A stretch of 64,000 nucleotides of DNA, from positions 922,001 to 986,000 of the forward strand of contig NZ_CP014525.1 in the NCBI RefSeq assembly GCF_001611975.1, in the 5' to 3' direction. Position 1 is the stretch's first letter. The number at the start of each line of letters is the position of its first letter. The translations under genes were made by a program, and so were the position numbers. Below the pieces are notes generated by a model. The model was not told the origin of the DNA. It did not search any database and was given only the letters and a program-made list of their open reading frames with translations. Below, piece by piece: positions 9,284-19,200 of this stretch. Source of the stretch: Haematospirillum jordaniae (GTDB taxonomy: Bacteria; Pseudomonadota; Alphaproteobacteria; Rhodospirillales; Rhodospirillaceae).

Positions 9284-10132
9284 ATGCCGGAACTGCCCGA
9301 AGTTGAAACTGTATGCCGCGGATTGGCGCCCTTTCTGGAGCAGCGCATCCTGCAAGAGGTGGATGTGCGCCGGGCTGATCTGCGCCAGCCCTTTCCTGAT
9401 AATTTACAGCAAAGGCTAACAGGGCGACGGGTCCAGCGCGTGCACAGGCGTGGAAAGTACTACATATGGGACCTGGATGACGGCATGTGTGTTCTGGGTC
9501 ATCTGGGAATGAGCGGATCTTGGCGCATTCACACCGCACAGGATGAACAGCCAGCGATCGGAAAACATGACCACCTGGTCATGCGTACGGATCGCGATGA
9601 TACCCTGACCTATCACGACCCGCGCCGTTTTGGTGTGCTGCTGCTGGTGTCATCCAATGCACTGCCCGGCCACCCCTTGTTACGGAGTATGGGGCCGGAA
9701 CCCCTGTCCGATGCGTTTGATGGATCTATTCTGGTGCAGGCCTTTTCCCGTCGCCGTACGACGGTGAAAGTTGCGTTGCTGGATCAGGGTGTGGTTGCCG
9801 GAATCGGCAACATCTATGCCAGCGAAGCCCTGTACCGGGCCGGCATTGCGCCTGATCGTCCGGCACACAGCCTGGATGAGCGGGAATGCCGATCCCTTGC
9901 CGGGGCCGTGCAGTCGGTTCTGTTCGATGCCCTGGAATCCGGCGGGTCCTCGTTGCGTGACCACATGCAGGTCAATGGTGAGCTGGGATATTTCCAGCAC
10001 CGGTTCGCTGTGTATGACCGCATGGGGCAGCCATGTCCGGACTGTACCTGTGACCATACACAGGGTGGCGGCGTGCGCCGGATCATTCAGGCCGGGCGCT
10101 CAACATTTTTCTGTGCGATGCGGCAACGCTAG
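9284..10132 (+). CDS. mutM: Formamidopyrimidine-DNA glycosylase with irregular zinc finger
   Basis: Base-excision repair glycosylase/AP lyase that removes 8-oxoguanine. The N-terminus MPELPEVETVCRGL carries the catalytic Pro2 and Glu3. The helix-two-turn-helix region (GIGNIYASEALYRAGI) is intact. The C-terminal zinc finger is odd. The first pair CPDC (residues 251–254) is present, but the segment to the next Cys is about 22 residues instead of the usual 16. The last pair reads C277-AM-R280, so the fourth ligand is replaced by Arg. The final QR typical of the family still follows, so a simple frameshift is unlikely. It heads a plus-strand series ending with dnaA. Confidence 0.93.
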   Translation: MPELPEVETVCRGLAPFLEQRILQEVDVRRADLRQPFPDNLQQRLTGRRVQRVHRRGKYYIWDLDDGMCVLGHLGMSGSWRIHTAQDEQPAIGKHDHLVMRTDRDDTLTYHDPRRFGVLLLVSSNALPGHPLLRSMGPEPLSDAFDGSILVQAFSRRRTTVKVALLDQGVVAGIGNIYASEALYRAGIAPDRPAHSLDERECRSLAGAVQSVLFDALESGGSSLRDHMQVNGELGYFQHRFAVYDRMGQPCPDCTCDHTQGGGVRRIIQAGRSTFFCAMRQR

Positions 10133-10148
10133 GGTACGCTCCGGTGCC

Positions 10149-10538
10149 ATGGGACCTTTTTTCTCCTCTGGCGTGTATCGCTTTTTTCTCGTCCTGCCTG
10201 TTGCCCTTGCTGTCGCACTGGCCACGGCGGTTGTTTCCGCGTCTGTGCAGGACTTCGCCGAAGGGATCGAGGATTTGCCCCTGATGCCCGGACTGCAAAG
10301 CCATGAAGGTGGATTGACTGTTTTTGACAGTCCCTACGGCACGATTGTCGAATCAACAGCCAAGGGGCGGGTCTCGCCTGCCGATGTCCTGGATTTTTAT
10401 GCCCGGACGTTGCCGCAGCTGGGATGGACCCGGACCGGAGAGACTCTTTTCCGGCGGGAAGCCGAGGAGCTTGTCCTGGATGTCGGGCAAAACAGAACGG
10501 ATGTCATTGTCCGTTTCCGGGTTGTGCCCGTGGACTGA
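10149..10538 (+). CDS. Conserved small envelope protein, function unknown
   Basis: A 129-residue product with one N-terminal hydrophobic segment (VYRFFLVLPVALAVALATAVV, about residues 9–29), which could be a signal anchor. A soluble domain follows (ADVLDFYARTLPQLGWTRTGETLFRREAEELVLDV). Such domains, with a helix that ends in LxxLGW, occur in small periplasmic proteins of Rhodospirillales found next to mutM; this is from memory and not checked. It starts 16 bp after mutM and lies before the enoyl-CoA hydratase gene, so it is probably in the same transcript. Confidence 0.7.
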   Translation: MGPFFSSGVYRFFLVLPVALAVALATAVVSASVQDFAEGIEDLPLMPGLQSHEGGLTVFDSPYGTIVESTAKGRVSPADVLDFYARTLPQLGWTRTGETLFRREAEELVLDVGQNRTDVIVRFRVVPVD

Positions 10539-10605
10539 AATTTACAGAAAAACAGGACAGCCTGTTATCGGGTTTGTACCAAAGACGGAAGGGAGCCAAA
10601 AGCGC

Positions 10606-11382
10606 ATGGCATATGAACATATCTTGGTTGAAACCCACGGCGAGGTAGGTGTGGTGATCCTGAATCGGCCCAAGGCTCTTAATGCCCTGTGCGCAGGATT
10701 GGTCAAGGACATGAGTGCGGCTTTGGATGCCTTTGAAAGCAACCCTGATATCGGTGCTATTGTTCTGACGGGATCAGACAAGGCGTTTGCGGCAGGTGCC
10801 GATATCAAGGAAATGGCCGACAAGACCTACCTTGATGCCTATACCGAAGACTTCATCACCAAGGGGTGGGAACGGGTGGCAAGCTGCCGCAAGCCGGTTC
10901 TGGCCGCTGTGGCTGGTTATGTGCTGGGTGGGGGCTGTGAGATTGCCATGATGTGCGACTTTATCATCGCGGCCGACAATGCCCGCTTTGGACAGCCGGA
11001 AATAACGGTTGGTACGATGCCCGGTGCCGGGGGAACCCAGCGGCTGACCCGGATTGTTGGCAAGGCGAAGGCCATGGAAATGTGCCTGACCGGGCGTCAG
11101 ATGACGGCTGAGGAAGCCGAGCATGTTGGTTTGGTGTCGCGCGTTGTTCCGCTTGATACCCTCCGCGAGGATGCGATCCGGACCGCGCAGAAAATTGCCC
11201 GGATGTCGCGTCCGCTGACAATGATGATCAAGGAATCGGTAAACCGGGCTTATGAAACCACCCTGCGGGAAGGGCTTTTGTTCGAGCGGAGGGTGTTTCA
11301 CGCCACTTTTGCCACCGAAGATCAGAAGGAAGGCATGGCTGCTTTTGTCGAGAAGCGCGAGCCAAACTTCAAACACCGCTAG
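10606..11382 (+). CDS. Enoyl-CoA hydratase, crotonase family
   Basis: Crotonase-fold enzyme that probably hydrates 2-trans-enoyl-CoA in fatty-acid beta-oxidation. The 258-residue length is normal. Oxyanion-hole region FAAGADIKEM and the two catalytic-glutamate regions GGGCEIAMMCD and PEITVGTMPGAGGTQRL are intact. The ATG at 10606 follows GGAAGGGAG, which decides the start; the reading frame itself is open further upstream inside the preceding gene. This gene is regularly found before rpsT and dnaA in Rhodospirillales. Confidence 0.93.
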   Translation: MAYEHILVETHGEVGVVILNRPKALNALCAGLVKDMSAALDAFESNPDIGAIVLTGSDKAFAAGADIKEMADKTYLDAYTEDFITKGWERVASCRKPVLAAVAGYVLGGGCEIAMMCDFIIAADNARFGQPEITVGTMPGAGGTQRLTRIVGKAKAMEMCLTGRQMTAEEAEHVGLVSRVVPLDTLREDAIRTAQKIARMSRPLTMMIKESVNRAYETTLREGLLFERRVFHATFATEDQKEGMAAFVEKREPNFKHR

Positions 11383-11557
11383 GCAGGGACTGGGCCGAAT
11401 CGGCGGCAAGACCCCCTGTGAGTCCCGGTCAGCCGGGAAATAAGGGGCAACATGCCCCGATGCGGGACTCCACTGTTGACGGAAGGGTACTCTTTGCCTA
11501 TAAAGCGCGCTTCGTATTCGTGAACCTGTTACTCTTATTTGGACGGAATCCAAGGCT

Positions 11558-11830
11558 ATGGCTCATCACAAGTCGGCCCAGAAGCGCATTCGCCGCAACG
11601 CTCGCCGTTTTGCCATCAATCATGCGCGCAAGAGCCGCGTACGTACCTTCATCAAGAAGGTCGAGCTGGCTGTTGCCGGCGGTGACAAGGCAGCTGCCGA
11701 TGCAGCCTTCAAGGTCGCCCAGCCGGAGATGATGCGCGGTGCTCAGAAGGGCGTGTTCCACAAGAACACCATGTCCCGCAAGGTCTCGCGCCTGAGCGCG
11801 CAGATCAAGGCTCTGCCTGCCGCCGCCTGA
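11558..11830 (+). CDS. rpsT: 30S ribosomal protein S20
   Basis: Small ribosomal subunit protein that binds 16S rRNA. The 90-residue product begins MAHHKSAQKRIRRNARR and is rich in Lys and Arg throughout, as expected. A 175-bp gap separates it from the upstream hydratase, so it probably has its own promoter. A hairpin GCCGCCTG/CAGGCGGC spans the stop codon but lacks a clear T-run. Confidence 0.96.
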   Translation: MAHHKSAQKRIRRNARRFAINHARKSRVRTFIKKVELAVAGGDKAAADAAFKVAQPEMMRGAQKGVFHKNTMSRKVSRLSAQIKALPAAA

Positions 11831-12574
11831 CAAGGGTTTTGCAGGCGGCCATTCGGGCTGCGCCGTATCGAAAAGGTCGCGCTCCTGGATTAAGGTCCGG
11901 GATGCGGCCTTTTGCGTCTTTTGATCATGGTGTTCTTGCGGTGCTTAGCCGTGGAGTCTTGGTATGGATTCGTCATGTCACTATGGCGTGACGACTCCCG
12001 GTTATCACTCTGCGATGCTCTGTTCTCACCGTATTGGGACTGTGATCGGGTGGGTCAGAATGCCGCTTTCATTCCTTGGGGGCGTCAAGAAAAAAACTTT
12101 TCATGTTCCCCTTTCGATCTCATTGAATGAGCGCGCATCTTGCGGATAGAGTCACCCCTCTGATCGGGTCTGGCACCAAGATTTTTCTGGGCGTCGGCCT
12201 CCCTGTTTCACTCCCTGTTCTTCATTCATCATCCTTTTCTTGTCACCGGATTACACCATTCTCGATAACACGGCCGCACGGCCTTTAAACAAGGGACACG
12301 TGCAGCTCTGCGGTATTCCGTCTTGTCTTCCCTGCGGGGCAAACATGCGGGTTGCCGGTGGCCGTACCCTTTCTCCGGAAAGGATTCTGAAGCAGAACAG
12401 AACCCGGCTCAGGGTTCGCCAGTTTGGTCCCGGCGTGTGGAGTAATGCATCCGCCGGACAGGGTAGATGTGTTCCTGTCAGAGGGGGCATGCTGAATGAT
12501 ACCGGGCCTGTTACACCGGGGTTGGCCCCCCTGCCTGATACAACATCATAGTGCCGGGGCTTGAGGCAACGCAG
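11831..12574. other. Long intergenic region between rpsT and dnaA
   Basis: 744 bp without a supported gene. It presumably holds the dnaA promoter. I looked for DnaA boxes close to TTATCCACA on both strands and found only poor matches (for example TTATCACTC near 12002), so I do not call an origin here. No repeat or RNA gene is visible. Confidence 0.5.
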
Positions 12575-14080
12575 ATGACGACAGCAGACCTGATGGTAAA
12601 AGAAGAACGCGATACCGTTTTTTCCTGGGACAGAATCCTGCCCCGTCTGCGGGAAGAATTTGGCGAAACGGCTTATGCAAACTGGTTTGTTCCGATCCGT
12701 CATTCCGGGGTTCGTAGCGGAACCTTGCAGCTGACGGTGCCAACGCGCTTCATGCGGGATTGGATCATGACGCATTATGGCGATCGTATCCGGGCGCTGT
12801 GTAGCGTGGAAGATCCTTCGATCCGGCAGGTCAACCTGTCTGTCAATGCCGCTGCCCCGGTACAGCCCAAAAGCCAGCCAGTGGCACAGGCACCCTTGCC
12901 ACCGACTCCGCCGGTGCAGATGCGCCGGTCACCATCCACGTCATCGGTGAGGGATTCCAGATCAAAGGGATCGCAACAAGGCGATCTTCTGGCAAGTGTT
13001 GCCCCACCGGTTGCCATGCCTTCGGTCGTTGCACCTGCGCCTGCATTGCCCGATGACCTGTCGGCACCGCTCGACCCGCGCTATACGTTCGAAAGTTTTG
13101 TAACCGGCGCCACCAACGAATTTGCCTGCGCGGCCGCGCGGCGGATCGTGGACTCCGGTCAGGCGGTTTTCAATCCGTTGTTCCTATATGGCGGAGTTGG
13201 ACTGGGTAAAACACACCTGATGCATGCCATCGCCCATGCCATCCGGTCTCGTCACCCGGGACGGCGCGTTATCTACCTATCTGCTGAAAAGTTCATGTAC
13301 AGCTTTGTACGGGCGCTGCGTTACAAGGACACGATGGCATTCAAGGAACAATTCCGTTCCGTTGATGTCCTAATGATTGATGATGTCCAGTTCATCTCGG
13401 GCAAGGACACAACGCAGGAAGAGTTCTTTCACACTTTCAATGCCCTGGTTGACCAGGGGCGACAGGTGGTGATTTCTGCGGACAAGTCACCGGCGGACCT
13501 AGATGACATCGGCGACCGGTTGCGCTCTCGCCTGTCGTCTGGCTTGGTCGCCGATATTCACCCCACCACCTATGACCTGCGTCTGGGCATCCTGTCGACG
13601 AAAGCTGAAACATCCGGCGTTGTCGTGCCGCCAAAGGTCTTGGAGTTTCTGGCGCACAAGATCAGCTCCAATATCCGCGAGCTGGAGGGCGCCCTGACCC
13701 GCCTGATTGCGCATGCCCAGCTTGTGGGGCGTGCACTGTCCCTAGAAACAGCCCAGGATGTGCTGCGGGATCTTCTCCGCGCCAATGACCGGCGCGTCAC
13801 CATTGACGAGATTCAGAAGAGGGTTGCTGAGCATTTCCAGCTCCGGGTATCAGACATGCATTCCGCACGGCGTTCCCGTTCCATTGCCCGGCCGCGTCAG
13901 ATTGCCATGTTTCTGTCCAAGCAACTGACCAGTCGTTCGTTGCCTGAAATTGGTCGCAAGTTTGGCGGGCGTGACCATACGACGGTGATTCACGCAGTCA
14001 AAAAGATCAATCAGCTGATGAGCAGCGACACCGCCTTTGCCGAGGATGTGGAACTGCTGCGCCGGATGCTGGAAACCTGA
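12575..14080 (+). CDS. dnaA: Chromosomal replication initiator protein DnaA
   Basis: AAA+ initiator that binds and opens oriC. The N-terminal domain (FSWDRILPRLREEFGETAYANWF) is followed by a long Pro/Ser/Gln-rich linker. The AAA+ core then has Walker A GGVGLGKTH (about residues 206–214) and Walker B VLMIDDVQFISGK. The C-terminal DNA-binding signature GRDHTTVIHAVKKI is intact. I chose the ATG at 12575, which follows TTGAGG by 8 nt, giving 501 residues; a GTG at 12551 would add eight. Unusually, dnaN does not follow. Instead a structured repeat and an RTX gene lie downstream. Confidence 0.96.
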   Translation: MTTADLMVKEERDTVFSWDRILPRLREEFGETAYANWFVPIRHSGVRSGTLQLTVPTRFMRDWIMTHYGDRIRALCSVEDPSIRQVNLSVNAAAPVQPKSQPVAQAPLPPTPPVQMRRSPSTSSVRDSRSKGSQQGDLLASVAPPVAMPSVVAPAPALPDDLSAPLDPRYTFESFVTGATNEFACAAARRIVDSGQAVFNPLFLYGGVGLGKTHLMHAIAHAIRSRHPGRRVIYLSAEKFMYSFVRALRYKDTMAFKEQFRSVDVLMIDDVQFISGKDTTQEEFFHTFNALVDQGRQVVISADKSPADLDDIGDRLRSRLSSGLVADIHPTTYDLRLGILSTKAETSGVVVPPKVLEFLAHKISSNIRELEGALTRLIAHAQLVGRALSLETAQDVLRDLLRANDRRVTIDEIQKRVAEHFQLRVSDMHSARRSRSIARPRQIAMFLSKQLTSRSLPEIGRKFGGRDHTTVIHAVKKINQLMSSDTAFAEDVELLRRMLET

Positions 14081-14135
14081 GCGCGTGACATCATCTATAA
14101 TTGCTTGATTGGCGATAAAAACTACCATAGGGTAA

Positions 14136-14516
14136 CACCTGTCGGCAGGGTTTAAAAACCTGTCGATAGAGGCGCAAAAACCTCGTACATACCCCACAGC
14201 AGACGGTCGCCTGTATTGCGCGGCGACTGTCTGTACGGTGACGGACCGATACCTCGCGGTCCGTGCACGTGTATCATGGCGGGAGGGCGGCGAATAGAAT
14301 ACCCGCAAGGGAAATAAGTCCGCCCGGTACCTCTGACTGTGGGCAGTGTTATTGGGTTTTTGACCTCCCGCCACCACGTGTGTTGTCAGCGCATGTGGTG
14401 GCCGGCGTCTTCGTGCGCTGAACCGGGGGCCCGGTGTGGTTCCCCCCTGATGGCCATCCTGCCCGGCTTCCTTGCTCCCCGCCGGACAGGGGCACCGGGT
14501 CCCCGGTTTTTTGCGT
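14136..14516 (+). repeat. Structured intergenic repeat, copy C
   Basis: Third copy of the repeat at 4437 and 6391, in the same orientation as A. The core is 14277–14373. Differences from A often keep base pairing: the first stem has CAGACGGTCGCC against GGCGACTGTCTG, and the final hairpin has CCGGGGGCCCGG against CCGGGTCCCCGG, both replacing A–U with G–U in RNA. A T-run at 14507–14512 follows the final hairpin. It begins about 55 bp after dnaA and lies upstream of the second RTX gene. Confidence 0.85.
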
Positions 14517-14689
14517 GGGATGTTTGATCCCAGCGCATGCGTATTCCGTACAGGAAAAGAAGTGTGGCCTTGCCTTGCGGTGTGTCTGAAAGCCTTGTGT
14601 TGCAGCAGCGTAACCAGAGCCTGATTGTGATCATGGACAAGAAACGTTCTGCTCGGCCACAGTCCCTTTAGTCTCTTCCTGTTACCATT

Positions 14690-15016
14690 CCTGAAGCAGG
14701 TCGCATGTGCTGTCGTTGCTGTCGATTACTCTGGCATGCAAGGTAAAATAATAGACATGTTTCATCATAAATTGTGCATGTATACATTCATGATGTGTTA
14801 TTAATATTCCATATATGTCAATTCATTGATGAATATCCTACAAATACACTTAAGTCACCAATTTATATCATAATTATTGGCTTATATGTATATGGCTATT
14901 CTATGTCCTTAATAGTTCAAGGTAGGTGTATATATTTTCATTGTGATGTTCCTTGTCTATTTTGATACCGTTCGTGTTTGCGGGTCTTCCTTGCCCGACT
15001 GAACATGGAGGATATG
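14690..15016 (+). promoter_or_regulatory. AT-rich upstream region of the second RTX gene
   Basis: Roughly 300 bp with far more A and T than the neighbouring genes (for example around 14745–14900). No convincing gene is present. It probably holds the promoter of the RTX gene and may bind a silencing protein that prefers AT-rich foreign DNA. I see no DnaA boxes that would make it an origin. Confidence 0.4.
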
Positions 15017-15949
15017 ATGGATATGACACGGATAAAGAACTCTGTTGTTATGGTTGGCTCCTATGCAGTGATGAGTGGAACGCAGGATGATGACGTTCTG
15101 TATCCGCCTAAATCACGCAGCTTCATAGATGGCCTTGGGGGGGCTGATGTCGTCGATTATTCATCCAGTGATTATTCGCTGACGATCACGCCAAACTCTG
15201 TGGATGATCTGATTGTCAGTGTAAATGGCCAGCAGAAAGATCTTTTGAGAAATATTGAGAGGGTTATCGGTAGTTCAGCGGATGACCGGATGATAGGGGC
15301 TTCCACTAATGAAGTTTTCTTGGGTGGTCTAGGGCGGGATACCTTGGATGGCGGAGCTGGTTTTGATGGGGCAGATTATTCTGACAAGGACAAGCCTGTT
15401 GAGGTGGACCTGTCTGTCCAAGGTCCAATCGTGGCCAAGGTCGGTGGTCAGGAAGAGGATACGCTGCACAATATGGAAGCCGTTATTGGTGGCCTTGCCG
15501 GTGATACTCTGACGGCTGCTGCGGGCAAAAGCCTGCTGGCTGGCGGTGAAGGCAATGACACCCTAATTGCCAACGGGGGTGATGATATCCTGATGGGTGG
15601 AAGGGGAGCCGATATATTTGTATTCAAGTCGGTTGCAGATTCTCCGTTCAATGACCCTTCCAGAATTACTGATTTTGATTATGCGGAGGGAGACCGCATC
15701 GACCTGTCTGCCATTGATGCAAATGCATCACAAGATGGCTTCCAAGCGCTTGCCTTCAGCGATGAAAGCCCTGCTGCGCATTCTGTATGGTATAGCGTTG
15801 GGGCTGATTATGGTCTCTGGTATGCTCCGCCTGCCATTCGTGTCGATGTAACAGGTGATGCTGCCGAAGACATGATGATTTTTGTCGAGACGTGCTCTGA
15901 TCTCCCGTTCCATATTACGGCAGCGGGATTAGGTTTGGTCGCGGAATAA
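15017..15949 (+). CDS. RTX-type calcium-binding repeat protein, second copy
   Basis: About 310 residues with glycine–aspartate repeats (GGLGRDTLDGGAGFDGADY, GGEGNDTLIANGGDDILMGG). The C-terminal module (GADIFVFKSVADSPF, then DFDYAEGDRIDLSAID) is of the kind found in type I secreted proteins and resembles the end of the first RTX protein. No enzyme domain is seen. Several starts are possible. The ATG at 15017 lies 5 nt after GGAGG; a TTG at 14978 and ATGs at 15005, 15014 and 15023 are alternatives. Repeat C lies upstream in the same relative orientation that repeat B has to the first RTX gene. Confidence 0.8.
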   Translation: MDMTRIKNSVVMVGSYAVMSGTQDDDVLYPPKSRSFIDGLGGADVVDYSSSDYSLTITPNSVDDLIVSVNGQQKDLLRNIERVIGSSADDRMIGASTNEVFLGGLGRDTLDGGAGFDGADYSDKDKPVEVDLSVQGPIVAKVGGQEEDTLHNMEAVIGGLAGDTLTAAAGKSLLAGGEGNDTLIANGGDDILMGGRGADIFVFKSVADSPFNDPSRITDFDYAEGDRIDLSAIDANASQDGFQALAFSDESPAAHSVWYSVGADYGLWYAPPAIRVDVTGDAAEDMMIFVETCSDLPFHITAAGLGLVAE

Positions 15950-15982
15950 GCACCGCTGATCATGTGCTATTTATGGTACTGT

Positions 15983-16021
15983 CCCCTGTAGCATCTGCCT
16001 GCTTTGGGTGTGTTGCAGGGG
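15983..16021 (+). terminator. Hairpin after the second RTX gene
   Basis: An 11-bp stem CCCCTGTAGCA/TGTTGCAGGGG with two G–U pairs lies 34 bp after the RTX stop codon. No strong T-run follows, so its role as a terminator is uncertain. The remaining bases to 16288 hold no gene that I can support. Confidence 0.4.
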
Positions 16022-16288
16022 GCATTATATTGTAAGACTTGCGCGATATTCTGATGTCTGTCGCAGCTCTGCTCCTTCCCGTTCGTCTTTATCTCGGTTC
16101 GGCTTCTTCTTGGTTGGAGCCATTGTTCCTTTGCATTCACTTGGACAGCATTCCGCATGCCTACTTATTTTTATCGTCATTTATTAATCGATAAAATACC
16201 GACTTATTATTAACCTTGTCGGGATAAATTATATCGTATACAACCAACGCCAGGTCTGGTTGGGTTGGCTGGTATACGGAAACGTGTT

Positions 16289-19200
16289 ATGAGCGCTGCA
16301 AGGTTAGACACGGTACTTGAGGCTCCGCCCGGGCAGGCCTCCCAATACAGTGCCGATGGCCGTTCCGGTCAGGATGTGAATCTGTTCCGGGGCACCGTTT
16401 CGTTCTCTGTTCCCTTGTTATCTCTTCCAGGGCGGGGCGGTCTGAACCTAGAGCTTCTGGCGACTTATAGCAGCGCTGTTTCAGGGCAAGTTGTGCAAAG
16501 CAATCGCGATGCGCCAACCGGCATTCTTGGACTTGGGTGGGATCTGCCCCTTGACCGGATCGATGCCCATTATGCTGTGCCGGGTGATCGGGACAGTGCC
16601 ACGCTTTTCCTGACCAGCCGGGGTTCTCGTAACCGTTTGTATCGTGTTGCACGTCCCTGGCAGCGCGGGAATCTTGATATCAGTCTGTCTGCTTCCCTGG
16701 ATCGCAAGGAGGTAACACCGGCGGTACAGCGTGCTTTCCTGGATCAAGGCCTGGTTCTGGACCGCGAAGCGCGTGTGACGGTTGATATTCCTGGAAAGAG
16801 CTGGTCTGTTGTTGATCCGGTCAATGCCTATATGCTGGTTGTCCGGGTTGAAGCTGGTTCTTTGTCTGTTCTGGATGGTGGTCTTCACTACGAAGCAGAA
16901 GGTTATGACTTCTCTCGCATTTGCTATTATGCACCGTTCGAGCGCTGGGAGATTTATGACACATCTGGCCTGTGCCGTATTTTTGGTGGTGCTTCCGGAA
17001 CCAACGCTGCGGGGCATGGTACCAGCCAAGGGGACTCCATTGTCTGGGGCGTTCATTGGAATGGGTGGGCTGGTCCGGGAATGGTTGCCCACGATCCCGA
17101 GGGGAAGCGGATTCAGGCTCAGTATCCGTTGTCATGGTATGTATCTGCTCAGCGGGCTCCGAACCGTGATGAGATCCACTTTGCCTACAGACAGGTCCAG
17201 CCTCTTGTCGGTGTGAATGGTCTGCCGTTTACCCGGGCCATTTATCTGGAAACTGTCACCGACATGTTCGGACGTTCAGCACGTCTGATTTATGCACCAA
17301 AGCAGTATTCCAGTGAGATGTCCGGTGTGCGTGAGTATCTGGATCCGCACAGGGCTGTTCCCGATGATGCGCCCACAGCGTGGCAGGATCGTTACGAGAC
17401 GCTGTTTCTTGAACGCGTGGAGTGCTGTGCCCACACAGGCGACCTGTTGTTTACAACGTGCTTCACGTATGAACTTGGGCTGTTTTCCGCTGTTCCTGAC
17501 AAGGCTCCTCCCGATTTTGCCGGTACGATGACGCGGCGCGTCCTGACGGCGATAAGCCGGGTACAGGCTGATGGCAGTTTTCTTCCACCCTTGCGTATGA
17601 CGTATCATCCAGCAACGGGGAGCAATCCCGGGGCAATTGCTTCGCGGCATTTACCGGAAGGGGCTGTTATTGCCTATGATTATCAGCAAAAGAGTCTGGC
17701 AAAGTGTTCGCGCAGCCTGACGGTCTTGCCGTCCTTGGCCAGTGCCAAGCCAAGGGTTTGGTTTGGTACGGACTATGCGGTTGTCATGTGGATTGCTGAC
17801 AGTCGTTTCAGTCTGACGGTTTATACGTGGAATGGGCGCTGGATTGCCTGGACCCCGTCTGTGCGGCAGTACCTGCTTTCCATTGATCCGGATGGTATCA
17901 ATCCGGTCTTGCGTGACGATTTCTTTGTCCTGCATGTTCCTGATGCAGATAAAGTCAGCAGTTGCATGCTGTTTTTTCACCGTGATAACCGTATTCTGGG
18001 CGGGTGGATTGAAGATCCTGCTTCTCCCCTTGGTATTGAAAGCCGCAACAGCCACGTTGTTGCTGGAGACCGTTTTCTGGCCATAGCCAACGGACAGAAT
18101 AACACCGTCACCCGGTTTACATGGAACGACCTGTCGCGGTCATGGACGCAAGAGAATGTGCCGACAGAAGAGCATATGCGTGACCCATCAGTCTGGCATA
18201 TCTTTCTGGCAGCGAATGCCACAGCCATGGTTGTTCTGTATTACGACGGTCTTTCCGCACCTGGTACAAAGCAAAGCCGCCTAGTCTGTCATGGTATTGG
18301 TGAAACAGGCGACTGGTCGATTCTGGATACGCGTCCGGCACCGGACATAACCATCTCCGGCCCAGATGTTCGTGCCAATTTTCACTGGGTGGCGGCATCA
18401 TGGGTTTTTGCTGCCGCGTCGGTCATTGCTGATACAGGGTCCCGCCTAACGTGGCAGCTCAGCCTGTATACTTGGAAGTCTGACCGGACACTGAATACGC
18501 CGTTCCAGACTGTTGGAACCATCGACAAGACAGAAAGCGGTGTCTTGCCCTGGCAGCCGATACCCGTCATTTCAGCCTCTGGCCTGGTTGCCTGCGGGCC
18601 CGACCTGTTGCGGTTCAATGGGCGTGATTGGCTTCCCAATAACAGCTTGTCCCTGCGTAATCCCGTCATGGACGGTGCTGCATTCCGGTTTGTAGCCGGG
18701 GATGATGTGGTGGTGAAGACTGAATACACCCCGGATCAGGTCATCGGGATGTTGCAGGCTTTTGATCCCGATACCACCCTATCAGTCTGGGCTGGTGATC
18801 CGCTCCTTTTGTATGACGGTGCGCCTGTTGGAAGCGGTTTGCAGCACTATGGCTCTAGTGTTGGTGGCAATACGGTGACGTTTGGTGACCGTGTTTATGA
18901 CCGAGGTGTATCAACAGACTGGAAAGAAGCCGCCCGGCATGTAACCGGCTCATTGCCCCCGGATGTGAATACGGCAACCCTTATCAATCAGGGCCCGCTG
19001 TTTTTGCTGGCTTTGGGTCAGGACAATGCCGGAAGGCCGATGACACGGATCACGATCCTGAAACCCGGGTTTATTTTCGCCGGTGAGGTTGTGCAGCAGG
19101 CTTTGTGTGAGTCTTCCGGACCGGGGAGCTTTGCAACCTTTCTGCCTTCTTATGAGCCTTTCGATCAGGCGCAGTTCTTGACCCTGTATCGGTTCCTGCA

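Noticed and set aside
11831..12574. Replication origin upstream of dnaA
   Set aside because: No cluster of good DnaA boxes was found, so I do not call an origin.
14774..14965. 63-codon frame in the AT-rich region before the second RTX gene
   Set aside because: No ribosome site, and the composition reflects AT-rich non-coding DNA.
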